The notes under the pieces were generated by a model that saw only the letters and a program-made list of their open reading frames with translations, was not told the origin of the DNA and made no database searches. Positions 35,865 to 45,671 of a DNA stretch of 64,000 bases are shown piece after piece. Numbering within the stretch: the stretch's first letter is position 1; each line of letters begins with the position of its first letter. The DNA lies in contig NZ_BQUV01000005.1 in NCBI RefSeq assembly GCF_022835695.1, positions 310,001 to 374,000 on the forward strand, in the 5' to 3' direction. Position numbers and translations under genes: made by a program. Source of the DNA: Bradyrhizobium sp. Ce-3. GTDB taxonomy: Bacteria; Pseudomonadota; Alphaproteobacteria; Rhizobiales; Xanthobacteraceae.

Positions 35865-37592
35865 TCACTGCTCCGCCAGATAGACCTCGCCAAGCAGCGA
35901 GGAGTTCGACCACGGCACCTGCTTGCCTTTGGTCGCGGCGACGACCTCGGCGCGCACCCGGGTCAGCATCTGCTGCACCTCGAGGCCGGGTGTCCCGACA
36001 TGGCGTGACAGCGCCGCCGAGAACGGGCTGTTGGCGCCTTCGCCGTCGAGCGCGACCTGGCCCGGCGCGGTCGCGAACGCGATCAGCGTGCCGGCGCCGA
36101 GCGTCGAGCCTGATCCGAGCGTGGCGGGTGCGGCGAGGCCGGGGCCGGCTTCGATGCCGCGGCTCGAGCCCGCGGAAGCCACCTGGGGCGCCATCGGATT
36201 GTTGCGGCAGGCATCGAGGATCAGGATGTTGGTGCGGATCTGATCGTCGAGCCCGGCCATGATGGTATCCATGTCGACCATCGCGTCGGTCATGCGCGCG
36301 CCCGCCTTGAATTCGATATCGACCGGCACGAGGTAGTTGCGACCTTCGACCTGCACGCCGTGGCCGGCGTAGTAGACCACGGCGATCTGCGAGCGCGCCG
36401 CCTGGCGCAGGAAGTCGTGGATCGTCCGCTGCATCGTGTCGCGATCGAGATCGAGCCCTTCCGAGACGGTGAAGCCGATGTCGCGCAGGCTCCTGGCGAT
36501 GGCGCGGGCGTCGTTGGGCGGATTGGGCAACGCCTTGACATGTGCATAGGCACCGTTGCCGATCACCAGTGCGACGCGCCGGGTGGTGGCTGCGGCCTGC
36601 ACAGGGGCTGCGGGCGCCGCCGGTGCCGCGGCGGGAGCAGGTGGTGCAGGAGCGGGGCTGCTTTCGGCGGCAGGCGCCGCCGCGGTCTTGCGCGGCGCTG
36701 CGTCGGTCTCCTTCAAGAGTGCGAGCCGCACCTTGGCGGTGGCCTGGTTGGCCTTGCTACCGGCGTCGGAGGCCACGCCCTCGAGCACCGAGGCGTAGTC
36801 TTCCTTGGCATGCGCGGCGTCGCCCTTGGCCTCATAGGCGAGGCCGCGCTGGGTGTAGGCCGAGATCAGCACGCTGCCAGGCGGCGTCATGATGTTGACC
36901 GGCGCCTTTGCCTTGGCGAGCCGGATCGCTTCCGTCGTGTCCGCGATCGCGCGCGCGATGTCGCCCTTGGCGCGCCAGATCACGGCGCGGCTGATCAGCG
37001 GCTGCGGCAGCGACGGGTCGATCCTGACGGCTTCGTTGATGTCGGCGAGCGCGCCGTCGAGATCGCCGAGCGCCTGCTTCGACGAGCCGCGGTTCTGATA
37101 CGAGAAGGCCGATTTCGGGCCGGCCTTGATCGCGGCGTCGTAGTCGGCGATCGCCTTGGTGTAGTCGCCCTTGCTGCGATAGGCGTTGCCGCGGTTGTGA
37201 AAGATGATGCCGCTCGGCGGCCCCATGCGCAGCGCGTCGTTGAAGTCGGCGATCGCGATGTCGTACTCGCCTTTGTCGAAATAAGCCGAGCCGCGCAGAT
37301 TGTAGACGGCGGTGCTGGGCTTCAGGTGCAGCGCTTCGGTGGCGTCGGCGATCACCTGCGGGTAGTTGCCCTTCTTGTTCCAGCCGACCGCGCGCCAGAA
37401 ATAGATGGTCGCGAGCTTCTCGCCGGAAAACACCTTCAGCGCGATGATCTTGTTGCAGGCGTCGATCATCTGGTCGGCCGGCGTGGTCTCGGTCGTGCAG
37501 AGCGGGCCGAGCTGGGCACGGGTCTGGGCGAAGCAGGGCGCCGACCACAGCATGGCAGCAAGCAGGCAGGGGATCAGGAGCAAGCGGCGCAT
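35865..37592 (-). CDS. secreted TPR-caspase (peptidase C14) protein
   Basis: 575 residues. A signal peptide (MRRLLLIPCLLAAMLWSAPCFA) is followed by about six TPR units (residues about 55-275, for example YNLRGSAYFDKGEYDIAIADFNDAL), a Pro/Ala linker (about 300-335) and a caspase-like domain (about 337-575). The domain opens RRVALVIGNGAYAHVKALPNPPNDA. The catalytic dyad is visible: His411 in VVYYAGHGVQ and Cys462 in LILDACRNNP. Prokaryotic caspase homologues often cleave after Arg/Lys or act in signalling; the target here is unknown. Predicted periplasmic. Confidence 0.88.
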   Translation of the reverse strand: MRRLLLIPCLLAAMLWSAPCFAQTRAQLGPLCTTETTPADQMIDACNKIIALKVFSGEKLATIYFWRAVGWNKKGNYPQVIADATEALHLKPSTAVYNLRGSAYFDKGEYDIAIADFNDALRMGPPSGIIFHNRGNAYRSKGDYTKAIADYDAAIKAGPKSAFSYQNRGSSKQALGDLDGALADINEAVRIDPSLPQPLISRAVIWRAKGDIARAIADTTEAIRLAKAKAPVNIMTPPGSVLISAYTQRGLAYEAKGDAAHAKEDYASVLEGVASDAGSKANQATAKVRLALLKETDAAPRKTAAAPAAESSPAPAPPAPAAAPAAPAAPVQAAATTRRVALVIGNGAYAHVKALPNPPNDARAIARSLRDIGFTVSEGLDLDRDTMQRTIHDFLRQAARSQIAVVYYAGHGVQVEGRNYLVPVDIEFKAGARMTDAMVDMDTIMAGLDDQIRTNILILDACRNNPMAPQVASAGSSRGIEAGPGLAAPATLGSGSTLGAGTLIAFATAPGQVALDGEGANSPFSAALSRHVGTPGLEVQQMLTRVRAEVVAATKGKQVPWSNSSLLGEVYLAEQ

Positions 37593-37792
37593 CGGTCATC
37601 CAGGGGGCGGTGAGCCGTCATGATGGTCGGCGACGGCGAGGTGGTCGAAGGGGCGGTCCAAGGGGTGGTCCATGACTGTTTGGTGATCGGGCCGCAGAGG
37701 GGGTTCAACTGGTGGGAAAATGGTGATAAGACGTCGCCGCACACAATTTCTGCCCACTTTTGTCCCACTCGCCGCTGCCCACTCCAGGCGCC

Positions 37793-39148
37793 ATGAAGAA
37801 CGACGAAATCCTCAGCCAGATCACGGATTTCTGCCGGCGCTCCGACATGGCGGAGACGACGTTCGGCCGCCGTGCGGTCAACGACGGCAAGCTGGTGCAT
37901 CGGCTGCGCGAGGGCAAGCGCATCACCATCGACACGCTCGACCGCATCAACGGCTTCATCGCGACCTCGACGCCGGGCGGCGTGGCGCCGCCCCGCGGCC
38001 TGGTCGTTCCGCCGGAAAAGCGCGATCCGCGGGGCAATTTCCGCTTTTTCGAGAACCGCCAGCGCTATCTGCTGTTCGTCCACACCTGCAGCGAGAAGCG
38101 GGTGATTGGTGACCGGGTCGCGCTGGAACTGGCCGCGATCCATCCGCGACCGCCGGCGCTGCGGGTGTTCGATGCCGGGATGGGCGACGGCACCGTGCTG
38201 GCGCGGGTCCTGCGTGCTATGCATGGCCGCTTCCCACATATGCCGTTCTATGTCGCCGGCAAAGAACTCAGCCTCGAGGACGTCCGCCTCACCCTCGACA
38301 AGGTCCCCGACCGCCTGTTCGAGCACCCGGCCAGCGTCTTCGTCTTCACCAACATGTATTACGCCGAGGCGCCCTGGCTGACGCCGAAGAACTCCGCGGC
38401 CGCCGCCAGCATGATTTGGCACGAGGTGGCTTTGCGGGGGGCCTCCTCGGGTGACTTCGAGGCCCAGATCGCGGAACTCGGTCCGTTCCTGGAGCAGAAC
38501 TGGCGGGCGAACCTGAGCCCCGGCAATGCGATGCCGATCTATGAGCGGCCGGTGGCGCTGGTGCTGTATCGCGACGACCACCGCTTCCTGCTCGATTCCA
38601 TCATTCCGCGGGCCGGCCGGACCGAGGCCAATTTCGATCTCGTGATCGCCTCGCAGCCCTATCGCGCCAAATCCTCGGTGAACTTCCGCGCCAAGCGGAT
38701 CATCGCGCCACTGGCCCGCGCGCTGCGCGGCGGTGGACGGTTGATAGGAATCCACTCCCACGGCGGCGATCCCGGACTTGAAATGATTCAAGCCGTCTGG
38801 CCCGGAGAAAATCCTTTCGCCGTCAGCCGCCATGAGATACTGCGCGCGGTGAAGTACGAGTTGGGCGCGGCCGGCCGCGAGCTGAACTTCAACGCCTACG
38901 CCGATAACCGATCGATCTTTCGATATGATATGGAAGCGCTGCCTAATGAGGTGACCGGCTCGATCGGAACCTCGACGGCCTTCGCCGCGTGGAACGCAGC
39001 CGTGTATGTCGCGCAGATCGAAGATGAGCGGTTGACCGAAACGACCGAAAACGGACGAGCTCTCGAGGCCACACGCGAGGTTCTCCGCAAACACAACGGG
39101 CTGTGGTTCTACGACGAATCCTACGTCATCTCGCGGCGACGAGACTGA
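37793..39148 (+). CDS. HTH-like N-terminus fused to a methyltransferase-fold domain
   Basis: About 451 residues. The N-terminal ~58 residues (TTFGRRAVNDGKLVHRLREGKRITIDTLDRINGFI) look like a lambda/XRE-type helix-turn-helix. Beyond a short linker, VFDAGMGDGTVLARVL (about 125-140) is a SAM-binding motif I, and RALRGGGRLIGIHSHGGDPG is a later strand-turn of the fold. ATG 37793 is chosen over 37760 because the helical region begins there. It lies 60 bp upstream of metK on the same strand, followed by ahcY. A SAM-responsive regulator or a methyltransferase are both plausible; neither is shown. Confidence 0.6.
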   Translation: MKNDEILSQITDFCRRSDMAETTFGRRAVNDGKLVHRLREGKRITIDTLDRINGFIATSTPGGVAPPRGLVVPPEKRDPRGNFRFFENRQRYLLFVHTCSEKRVIGDRVALELAAIHPRPPALRVFDAGMGDGTVLARVLRAMHGRFPHMPFYVAGKELSLEDVRLTLDKVPDRLFEHPASVFVFTNMYYAEAPWLTPKNSAAAASMIWHEVALRGASSGDFEAQIAELGPFLEQNWRANLSPGNAMPIYERPVALVLYRDDHRFLLDSIIPRAGRTEANFDLVIASQPYRAKSSVNFRAKRIIAPLARALRGGGRLIGIHSHGGDPGLEMIQAVWPGENPFAVSRHEILRAVKYELGAAGRELNFNAYADNRSIFRYDMEALPNEVTGSIGTSTAFAAWNAAVYVAQIEDERLTETTENGRALEATREVLRKHNGLWFYDESYVISRRRD

Positions 39149-39208
39149 CATTCCGGGGACATATTCACCAACCAACGTCGGAGTTCGACGAAACAAGGGG
39201 TTTAGTTG

Positions 39209-40405
39209 ATGCGCGCGTCTTATCTCTTCACCAGCGAGTCGGTTTCCGAAGGCCATCCGGACAAGGTCTGTGATCGCATTTCGGATGAGATCGTGGACCT
39301 GTTCTACCGCGAGGGACCGAAAGCGGGCATCGACCCGTGGCAGATCCGTGCGGCGTGCGAAACGCTCGCGACCACCAACAAGGTGGTGATCGCCGGCGAG
39401 ACGCGCGGCCCGGCCTCGGTCACCAACGACCAGATCGAGAGCGTCGTACGCGGTGCCATCAAGGACATCGGCTACGAGCAGGACGGCTTCCACTGGAAGA
39501 CCTGCGACATCGAGATCCTGCTGCATCCGCAGTCGGCCGATATCGCGCAGGGCGTCGACGCGCTGCAGCCCGGCGAGGTCAAGGAAGAGGGTGCCGGCGA
39601 CCAGGGCATCATGTTCGGCTACGCGACCAACGAGACGCCGGACCTGATGCCGGCGCCGATCTTCTACGCCCACAAGATCCTGCGCCTGATCTCCGAAGCG
39701 CGCCACTCCGGCAAGGAGAAGGTGCTCGGTCCGGACTCCAAGAGCCAGGTCACCGTGCAGTACGAGAACGGCAAGCCGGTCGGCGTGCGCGAGATCGTGG
39801 TGTCGCATCAGCATCTGGTCGAGGACCTCTCGTCCAGCCAGATCCGCGACATCGTCGAGCCGTATGTCCGCGAGGCGCTGCCGAAGGAATGGATCAACGG
39901 CAAGACGATCTGGCACATCAATCCGACCGGCAAGTTCTTCATCGGCGGTCCCGACGGCGACTCCGGCCTGACCGGCCGCAAGATCATCGTTGACACCTAT
40001 GGCGGCGCGGCCCCGCATGGCGGCGGCGCGTTCTCCGGCAAGGATCCGACCAAGGTCGACCGCTCGGCGGCCTATGCCGCGCGCTACGTCGCCAAGAACA
40101 TCGTCGCGGCCGGTCTTGCCGATCGCTGCACGCTGCAGCTCGCTTACGCGATCGGCGTGGCGCGCCCGCTGTCGATCTACATCGACACCCACGGCACCGG
40201 TAAGGTATCGGAGGATGAACTCGAGAAGGCGGCAGCCAAGGCGATGGATCTGACGCCGCGCGGCATCCGCAGCCATCTCGATCTCAACCGCCCGATCTAT
40301 GCGCGTACCTCGGCCTACGGCCATTTCGGCCGCACGCCGGACAATGAGGGCGGCTTCTCCTGGGAGAAGACCGATCTCGTCGAGCCGCTGAAGCGCGCGC
40401 TCTAA
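39209..40405 (+). CDS. metK: S-adenosylmethionine synthetase
   Basis: 398 residues. Makes SAM from ATP and methionine. Signatures: [22 protein letters not shown] at the N-terminus, [36 protein letters not shown] near the C-terminus. ATG 39209 is preferred to the in-frame TTG 39206; AAGGGG lies upstream. A palindromic repeat separates it from ahcY. Confidence 0.97.
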   Translation: MRASYLFTSESVSEGHPDKVCDRISDEIVDLFYREGPKAGIDPWQIRAACETLATTNKVVIAGETRGPASVTNDQIESVVRGAIKDIGYEQDGFHWKTCDIEILLHPQSADIAQGVDALQPGEVKEEGAGDQGIMFGYATNETPDLMPAPIFYAHKILRLISEARHSGKEKVLGPDSKSQVTVQYENGKPVGVREIVVSHQHLVEDLSSSQIRDIVEPYVREALPKEWINGKTIWHINPTGKFFIGGPDGDSGLTGRKIIVDTYGGAAPHGGGAFSGKDPTKVDRSAAYAARYVAKNIVAAGLADRCTLQLAYAIGVARPLSIYIDTHGTGKVSEDELEKAAAKAMDLTPRGIRSHLDLNRPIYARTSAYGHFGRTPDNEGGFSWEKTDLVEPLKRAL

Positions 40406-40407
40406 AC

Positions 40408-40540
40408 CTCTTACCTCGCCCCGCTTGCGGGGAGAGGTCGCCACGAAGTGGCGGGTGAGGGGGACTCTCCGCGAATTCAGTGCGCGGATGGAGCCCCTCA
40501 CCCCGACCCTCTCCCCGTAAGAACGGGGCGAGGGGGAAGG
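40408..40540. repeat. compound palindromic repeat (REP/BIME-like), second copy
   Basis: Between metK and ahcY lie the hairpins ACCTCGCCCCGC-TT-GCGGGGAGAGGT (about 40413-40438) and CGCCAC-GAA-GTGGCG (about 40440-40454). A GTGAGGGGG half opposes CCCCTCAC (about 40494-40501), and CCCTCTCCCCGT...ACGGGGCGAGGG closes the element (about 40507-40535). The order matches the element at 17481-17627. Confidence 0.8.
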
Positions 40541-40606
40541 CCGCGCCGCAGGGCGTTCGGCTCGCTTTGTTACTGACACGCTGGATTCACCGATTAGGAA
40601 ACAGAC

Positions 40607-42034
40607 ATGAACGCCCCCACGAAGCCCGGCTTCACCGACTACATCGTCAAGGACATTGCGCTCGCCGATTTCGGCCGCAAGGAAATCTCGCTCGCCGAGA
40701 GCGAGATGCCCGGCCTGATGGCGACCCGCGAGGAATACGGCCCCAACCAGCCGCTGAAGGGCGCCCGCATCGCGGGCTCGCTGCACATGACGATCCAGAC
40801 CGCGGTGCTGATCGAGACGCTGGCCGCGCTCGGCGCCGACATCCGCTGGGTCTCCTGCAACATCTATTCGACCCAGGATCACGCCGCCGCCGCGATCGCC
40901 GCGGCCGGCATTCCGGTGTTTGCGATCAAGGGCGAGACCCTGACCGAGTATTGGGACTACACCGCAAAGCTGTTCGACTGGCACGGCGGCGGCACGCCCA
41001 ACATGATCCTCGATGACGGCGGCGACGCCACCATGCTGGTGCATGCAGGCTATCGCGCCGAGCAGGGCGACACCGCCTTCCTCGACAAACCGGGCTCGGA
41101 GGAAGAGGAGATCTTCTATGCGCTGGTCAAGCGTCTGCTGAAGGAGAAGCCGAAGGGCTACTTCGCGGAGATCGCCAAGAACATCAAGGGCGTCTCGGAA
41201 GAGACCACCACGGGCGTGCATCGTCTCTATGAGATGGCCAACAAGGGCACGCTGCTGTTCCCGGCCATCAACGTCAACGACAGCGTCACCAAGTCGAAGT
41301 TCGACAACCTCTATGGCTGCCGTGAATCGCTGGTCGACGGCATCCGCCGCGGCACCGACGTGATGATGTCGGGCAAGCTCGCGATGGTCGCCGGCTTCGG
41401 CGACGTCGGCAAGGGCTCGGCGGCGTCGCTGCGTCAGGCCGGCTGCCGTGTCATGGTCTCCGAGGTCGATCCGATCTGCGCGCTGCAGGCCATGATGGAA
41501 GGCTACGAGGTCGTGACGATGGAAGATGCCGCGCCGCGCGCCGACATCTTCGTCACCGCGACCGGCAACAAGGACATCATCACCATCGAGCACATGCGCG
41601 CGATGAAGGATCGTGCCATCGTCTGCAACATCGGCCACTTCGACAACGAGATCCAGGTCGCGACCTTGAAGAACCTGAAGTGGACCAACATCAAGCCGCA
41701 GGTCGACGAGATCGAATTCCCCGACAAGCACCGCATCATCCTGCTGTCGGAAGGACGCCTCGTGAACCTCGGTAACGCGATGGGCCACCCGTCCTTCGTG
41801 ATGTCGGCGTCGTTCACCAACCAGACGCTGGCGCAGATCGAGCTGTTCGCCAACAACAAGGGCGGCAAGTACGAAAAGAAGGTCTACGTGCTGCCGAAGA
41901 CGCTCGACGAGAAGGTCGCCCGGCTGCACCTCGCCAAGGTCGGCGCCAAGCTGACCGAGCTGCGCAAGGACCAGGCCGACTATATCGGCGTCAAGCAGGA
42001 AGGTCCGTACAAGTCGGATCACTACCGCTACTGA
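40607..42034 (+). CDS. ahcY: adenosylhomocysteinase
   Basis: 475 residues. Hydrolyses S-adenosylhomocysteine to adenosine and homocysteine, relieving product inhibition of methyltransferases. NAD-binding [19 protein letters not shown], substrate region [11 protein letters not shown], and the C-terminal [32 protein letters not shown] are diagnostic. Length includes the ~40-residue insertion seen in many bacterial AhcY proteins. ATG 40607 follows AGGAAACAGAC. Together with metK it forms the SAM cycle. Confidence 0.97.
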   Translation: MNAPTKPGFTDYIVKDIALADFGRKEISLAESEMPGLMATREEYGPNQPLKGARIAGSLHMTIQTAVLIETLAALGADIRWVSCNIYSTQDHAAAAIAAAGIPVFAIKGETLTEYWDYTAKLFDWHGGGTPNMILDDGGDATMLVHAGYRAEQGDTAFLDKPGSEEEEIFYALVKRLLKEKPKGYFAEIAKNIKGVSEETTTGVHRLYEMANKGTLLFPAINVNDSVTKSKFDNLYGCRESLVDGIRRGTDVMMSGKLAMVAGFGDVGKGSAASLRQAGCRVMVSEVDPICALQAMMEGYEVVTMEDAAPRADIFVTATGNKDIITIEHMRAMKDRAIVCNIGHFDNEIQVATLKNLKWTNIKPQVDEIEFPDKHRIILLSEGRLVNLGNAMGHPSFVMSASFTNQTLAQIELFANNKGGKYEKKVYVLPKTLDEKVARLHLAKVGAKLTELRKDQADYIGVKQEGPYKSDHYRY

Positions 42035-42064
42035 TCCGCGGTCATCGCGATCGATCAAGTGAAA

Positions 42065-42090
42065 AGCCCCGGCATCGGCCGGGGCTTTTT
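42065..42090. terminator. bidirectional intrinsic terminator
   Basis: AGCCCCGGC-ATCG-GCCGGGGCT hairpin followed by TTTTT on the plus strand and preceded by AAAA, so it also serves the minus strand. It sits between convergent ahcY and the RTX-like metalloprotease gene. Confidence 0.9.
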
Positions 42091-42133
42091 GCTGATAGCG
42101 CGTGTATCGCCCGCGCTGTGAAGCCAGCGCGCC

Positions 42134-43771
42134 TCAGCTGAACTTGAACATCCCGGCGTTCAGCTGTGCGGGCGCGTTGCCGATCAGCCACACCGCGTTG
42201 CCTGCAGCGTCGGTGATGATGGTGGTGTTGATGCCGGCCGCGTAGAATTCGGCGGCCTGGACGTCCGCGAACGAATGCAGTGAGGTGCCTGCGAAATCGA
42301 CGAAGTCGTTGACCCCGCCGGCGTTGAAGTCCTCGACGACCATCACTTCGGTATCGGACGCCTTGTCGTTGAGGTTGAAGGTGTCGCTGCCGCCGCCGCC
42401 CCAGGCATAGTCGACGCCGCCACCGCCGGTGATGTCGTCCGCGCCCGAGCCCATCAGGAAGACGTCGACGCCGGTGCCGCCGGTGACGGTGTCGCCGCCG
42501 TTCGAGCCGTAGACGTAATTCTGGCCGGAGCCGCCATAGATCAGATTGCCGTCGGCCTCGCCCGACGAGATGAAGATGTTCAGTCCCGAGCCGCCGTACA
42601 TCACATCGACGCCGTCGCCGCCGTAGAAGTAGTTGGTGCCGGCGCCGCCGAACAGGTAATCGGCGCCGTCGCCGCCATACATCACGTTGACGTCGCTGGC
42701 CGACGTGCCGCCCGCGCCGACCAGCGTGTCATTGCCGCTGCCGCCGAACAGATAGTTGAAGCCGGTGCCGCCGTAGATCGCGTCATCGCCGCCCTCGCCG
42801 AGCAGCACATCGTTGCCGTTGCCGCCGCTCAGGACGTCGGCGTCATCGCCGGCGTAGATGTAGTCGTTGCCGTCGCCGCCATCGATGGTGTCGAAGCCGG
42901 CACCCGCAACGATGATGTCGTTCCCTGCGCCGGTCGAGATCAGGTCGTTTGATGCCGTCCCATTGACCGAATCCGCGCCGGCCGTGCCGTACATGGTGTC
43001 GTCGGCGTAGCCGCGGACACTGTATCCGAGGTCCTTCAGCACACCGAGATCCAGCGGTGAGATGGCGTACTGGTAGTCGTCGAAGAACACGATGCCATTC
43101 ATCAGATCGAGCGTCAGCGGATCTGCGACCGTCGATGGCGAGGCGGTGAAGTCGGATTGCTGATTGCCGAAGTGATAGTAGTTCTGCGTGGTGCTGTCCG
43201 TCGTCAGCGGCACCGGGCCGCCATAGGCGGCCTCTGCATGCGCACCGGTGAAATAGGCCAGCGATCCGGACTTCTGGATGTAGGTATCGAATGTCGATTC
43301 ATAGGCGCCGGGAAGCTGGCCGCTCTGGCTGTACCAGCCCGTCATTCCGAGCCCGTGCATGATCTCATGCAGGAACACGTCGATGGGGTTCAGCTTGTTG
43401 TAGGGCACCGAGCTGCTCCAGCCCAGGCCGTAGGTCAGATCGAGATATTGCAGATAGGCGTTGTCGACATTGATGGTGATATCGCTCGTCGTGCCGCTGA
43501 CGTGCTGTCCCGTCGTCAGTTCGTATTGGCTCGAAGGCTCATAGACGGCCAGGCCACCGTTCGTTCCGACGTAATAAGACGATGTCGGCCCGCCATCTGC
43601 GCGCCCCACGGCGGTGGTCTCGACGTTGAGATCGACAACCAGGTTTCCGATGCCGCCGACGTATTCCTGCCAGATGCTCAGCGCCTGTTGCAGGTCGTAA
43701 ACCAGGGCCGAATCCGTCGCCGCTCCTGCTCCACCGGGGTCGCTGAGCTGAACAGTATAAGTCCAAGCCAT
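42134..43771 (-). CDS. RTX-like protein with N-terminal zinc metalloprotease domain, class A C-terminus
   Basis: 545 residues. The N-terminal ~260 residues contain HEIMHGLGMTG (His135, Glu136, His139), a metzincin-like HExxHxxGxxG site; the usual third ligand (His/Asp) is Gly145. No Sec signal or propeptide is seen. Residues about 265-430 are glycine/aspartate Ca2+-binding nonapeptides, followed by class A motifs LNIFISSGE, YGSNGGDTVTGG, VDYAWGGGG, SLHSFADVQAA and the terminus MFKFS. Probable extracellular protease exported by a type I system (inference). Start has AGG a few bases upstream. Confidence 0.82.
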   Translation of the reverse strand: MAWTYTVQLSDPGGAGAATDSALVYDLQQALSIWQEYVGGIGNLVVDLNVETTAVGRADGGPTSSYYVGTNGGLAVYEPSSQYELTTGQHVSGTTSDITINVDNAYLQYLDLTYGLGWSSSVPYNKLNPIDVFLHEIMHGLGMTGWYSQSGQLPGAYESTFDTYIQKSGSLAYFTGAHAEAAYGGPVPLTTDSTTQNYYHFGNQQSDFTASPSTVADPLTLDLMNGIVFFDDYQYAISPLDLGVLKDLGYSVRGYADDTMYGTAGADSVNGTASNDLISTGAGNDIIVAGAGFDTIDGGDGNDYIYAGDDADVLSGGNGNDVLLGEGGDDAIYGGTGFNYLFGGSGNDTLVGAGGTSASDVNVMYGGDGADYLFGGAGTNYFYGGDGVDVMYGGSGLNIFISSGEADGNLIYGGSGQNYVYGSNGGDTVTGGTGVDVFLMGSGADDITGGGGVDYAWGGGGSDTFNLNDKASDTEVMVVEDFNAGGVNDFVDFAGTSLHSFADVQAAEFYAAGINTTIITDAAGNAVWLIGNAPAQLNAGMFKFS

Positions 43772-43935
43772 TTCCTATTCCCTTTGGTCCAATCGCACGT
43801 CGCAAGATGTATTTGAGCAATCTGGCAGATTTGACGCTTGGTACCATTTTAGTTGCTCGGAGGCGAAAAAATTCTCCCGACGCGCAAGACTTTTGGGGCG
43901 TTCGGCGCGGAATACAGCCTGAAAGAAGGGTAACT

Positions 43936-45249
43936 TCAGCTCACGATCGAGAAGTTCGAGGCGGTTATGGTGCTCACCGTGGCGCCGTTTAGCCAGACCG
44001 CGGTGTCCGCGTCGACCTGGACCACGAGGTAAGCACCGTTCTGATATGCGTGTGAAAGCACGTCGCTGAAGGAGGCGAAGCCGGAGCCATTGAATTGCAC
44101 CACGTCGCTGGTCGGATCCCAGTCCTGGATCACCTGGACACTCGGAACATCGTTGGAGACGAACGTGTCGGCGCCGCCACCGCCGAAGTAGTAGTTCACG
44201 CCGGTGCCGCCATCGAAATAGTCGTTGCCGGCTCCGCCGAGCAGGACGTCAATGCCGTCACCGCCATACATGGTGTCATCGCCATTGCCGCCGTAGAAGT
44301 AGTCGTTGCCGGTGTTGCCGTACATGACGTCGTTGCCGTCGTCGCCGTTGAAAACGACCGAGCCCTGGGTAGCGATCAGCACGTCGTTGCCGAGGCCTCC
44401 GTACAGGTTGGAGCCGTTACCTTGGCCGGCATAGAGCCAGTCATTGCCAGCATCACCTTCGAGCAGATCGATTCCCTGGTCGCCAACGAGCGTATCGTTG
44501 CCGTTGCCGCCATATAGCGTGTCATTGCCGCTGCCGCCGTAGAGCAGGTCGTCGGTCGCGCCTCCCGTGATGAGGTCATTCCCAGCATCTCCAAGCGCAA
44601 CTCCGGAAGCGGTCAGGATCGTGTCGTTGCCGTTCCCCCCGCTCAGATAGTCGGTCCCGTTGCCGTTACTCCCGACGATCAAATCGTTGCCGTCGCCACC
44701 ATACGCATAGTTGCCCTGGAACGAGTATCCGCCGGGAGAAACATCGATGGCGAAGATATCGCGCCCTGCATAGATCGTATCGTTGCCCGTGCCGCCGTAC
44801 AGGTAGTCTGGCGTCGTATTCCAGTGGTGCACGCCCGGACCACTGCCGTTGGAGCCTTGTGTGCCGTCACCGAAAAGAACGTCATCACCTGATCCGCCCT
44901 CGATATAGTCGCCGCCCAGCCCACCGGAAATCACGTCGTTCTGGTCGCCTCCATAGAGCGAGTCGCTACCGTTGCTGCCGGTTATGGTATCGTTACCCGA
45001 ACCGCCGTAGAGCTCATTGTTCCCATCGGCATAGAGGTCAGAATTGTCGTCACTTCCCGGATAGGTACTGATGACATCGTTTCCTGCACCGCCCTCGACA
45101 TACTTATTGAACGCCGTTGGATAGAGTGAAAACGAGCCGAAGCTGCCAAGGGTTATGGTGTCGTTGCCATCAAGGGCGTAGACCGTCGTGTCCGCGCTCG
45201 GTGTATCTGAGTACGTGTCGTCTGAATTGGTAAGAACAATGGTGCTCAT
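43936..45249 (-). CDS. RTX-like calcium-binding repeat protein, class B C-terminus
   Basis: 437 residues. Nearly all of the chain is Gly/Asp nonapeptides (YGGSGNDT, YGGNGNDT, FDGGTGVNYYFGG). It ends with VQVIQDWDPTSDVVQFNG, FSDVLSHAYQNGAYLVVQVD, TAVWLNGATVS and NFSIVS, the class B module. The N-terminus MSTIVLTNSDDTYSDTPSADTT has no signal peptide. A GGAG lies upstream of ATG 45249. Middle member of the minus-strand A-B-A triplet. Confidence 0.83.
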   Translation of the reverse strand: MSTIVLTNSDDTYSDTPSADTTVYALDGNDTITLGSFGSFSLYPTAFNKYVEGGAGNDVISTYPGSDDNSDLYADGNNELYGGSGNDTITGSNGSDSLYGGDQNDVISGGLGGDYIEGGSGDDVLFGDGTQGSNGSGPGVHHWNTTPDYLYGGTGNDTIYAGRDIFAIDVSPGGYSFQGNYAYGGDGNDLIVGSNGNGTDYLSGGNGNDTILTASGVALGDAGNDLITGGATDDLLYGGSGNDTLYGGNGNDTLVGDQGIDLLEGDAGNDWLYAGQGNGSNLYGGLGNDVLIATQGSVVFNGDDGNDVMYGNTGNDYFYGGNGDDTMYGGDGIDVLLGGAGNDYFDGGTGVNYYFGGGGADTFVSNDVPSVQVIQDWDPTSDVVQFNGSGFASFSDVLSHAYQNGAYLVVQVDADTAVWLNGATVSTITASNFSIVS

Positions 45250-45671
45250 TATTAACTCCGGTCGTGAAATGCCGGGACGAGTGGGCGCAAAATCCCTGGC
45301 GGAAAACTAAAAGCTTCACTGGCGACAAGGACCATCGGCCTCGCGTCAGACTCCGTCGGAAGCCCTGGGGCACACCTACGGCACCTAGCGCGATTGTAGG
45401 CGTTCATAAATATTCAGCAACGATGTAGATACATTGGCTCACAATGCTGAAGGCCTCGGCCGAGGCCGTGCTCGCAGCGGTTGCTGTCGTAACATGGATC
45501 AGGGCAAGCCGCATCGCAGCCATGGCGAAATCATCATGGAGGGGACCATGTGCCCAGAGGCGCGATCACCGCCACAAGCCTTGCGAGCTGATCAGAAGCC
45601 TTCGCGTGTTGGCGAGGGTGCAGAACGCAGAGGGCGATGCCGCGTCGATGCCTGGTCCGGACCCCAAGCGC
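45250..45671. other. intergenic region between two minus-strand RTX-like genes
   Basis: About 420 bp. On the minus strand TACAAT (45393-45398) with a weak TTGCTG 16 bp upstream (45415-45420) could be a promoter for the 43936-45249 gene. A GGCCTCGGCCGAGGCC palindrome lies at about 45447-45462. No gene is supported. Confidence 0.3.

Noticed and set aside
39149-39208. SAM or SAH riboswitch upstream of metK
   Set aside because: The leader is only 60 bp and shows no recognisable SAM-II, SAM-V or SAM/SAH aptamer core. The ahcY leader is occupied by the palindromic repeat.
37574-42058. A minus-strand open frame of about 1,490 codons
   Set aside because: It lies antisense to the HTH-methyltransferase gene, metK and ahcY, which are unmistakable. 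High GC and codon bias create long antisense frames; its translation has no recognisable domain.
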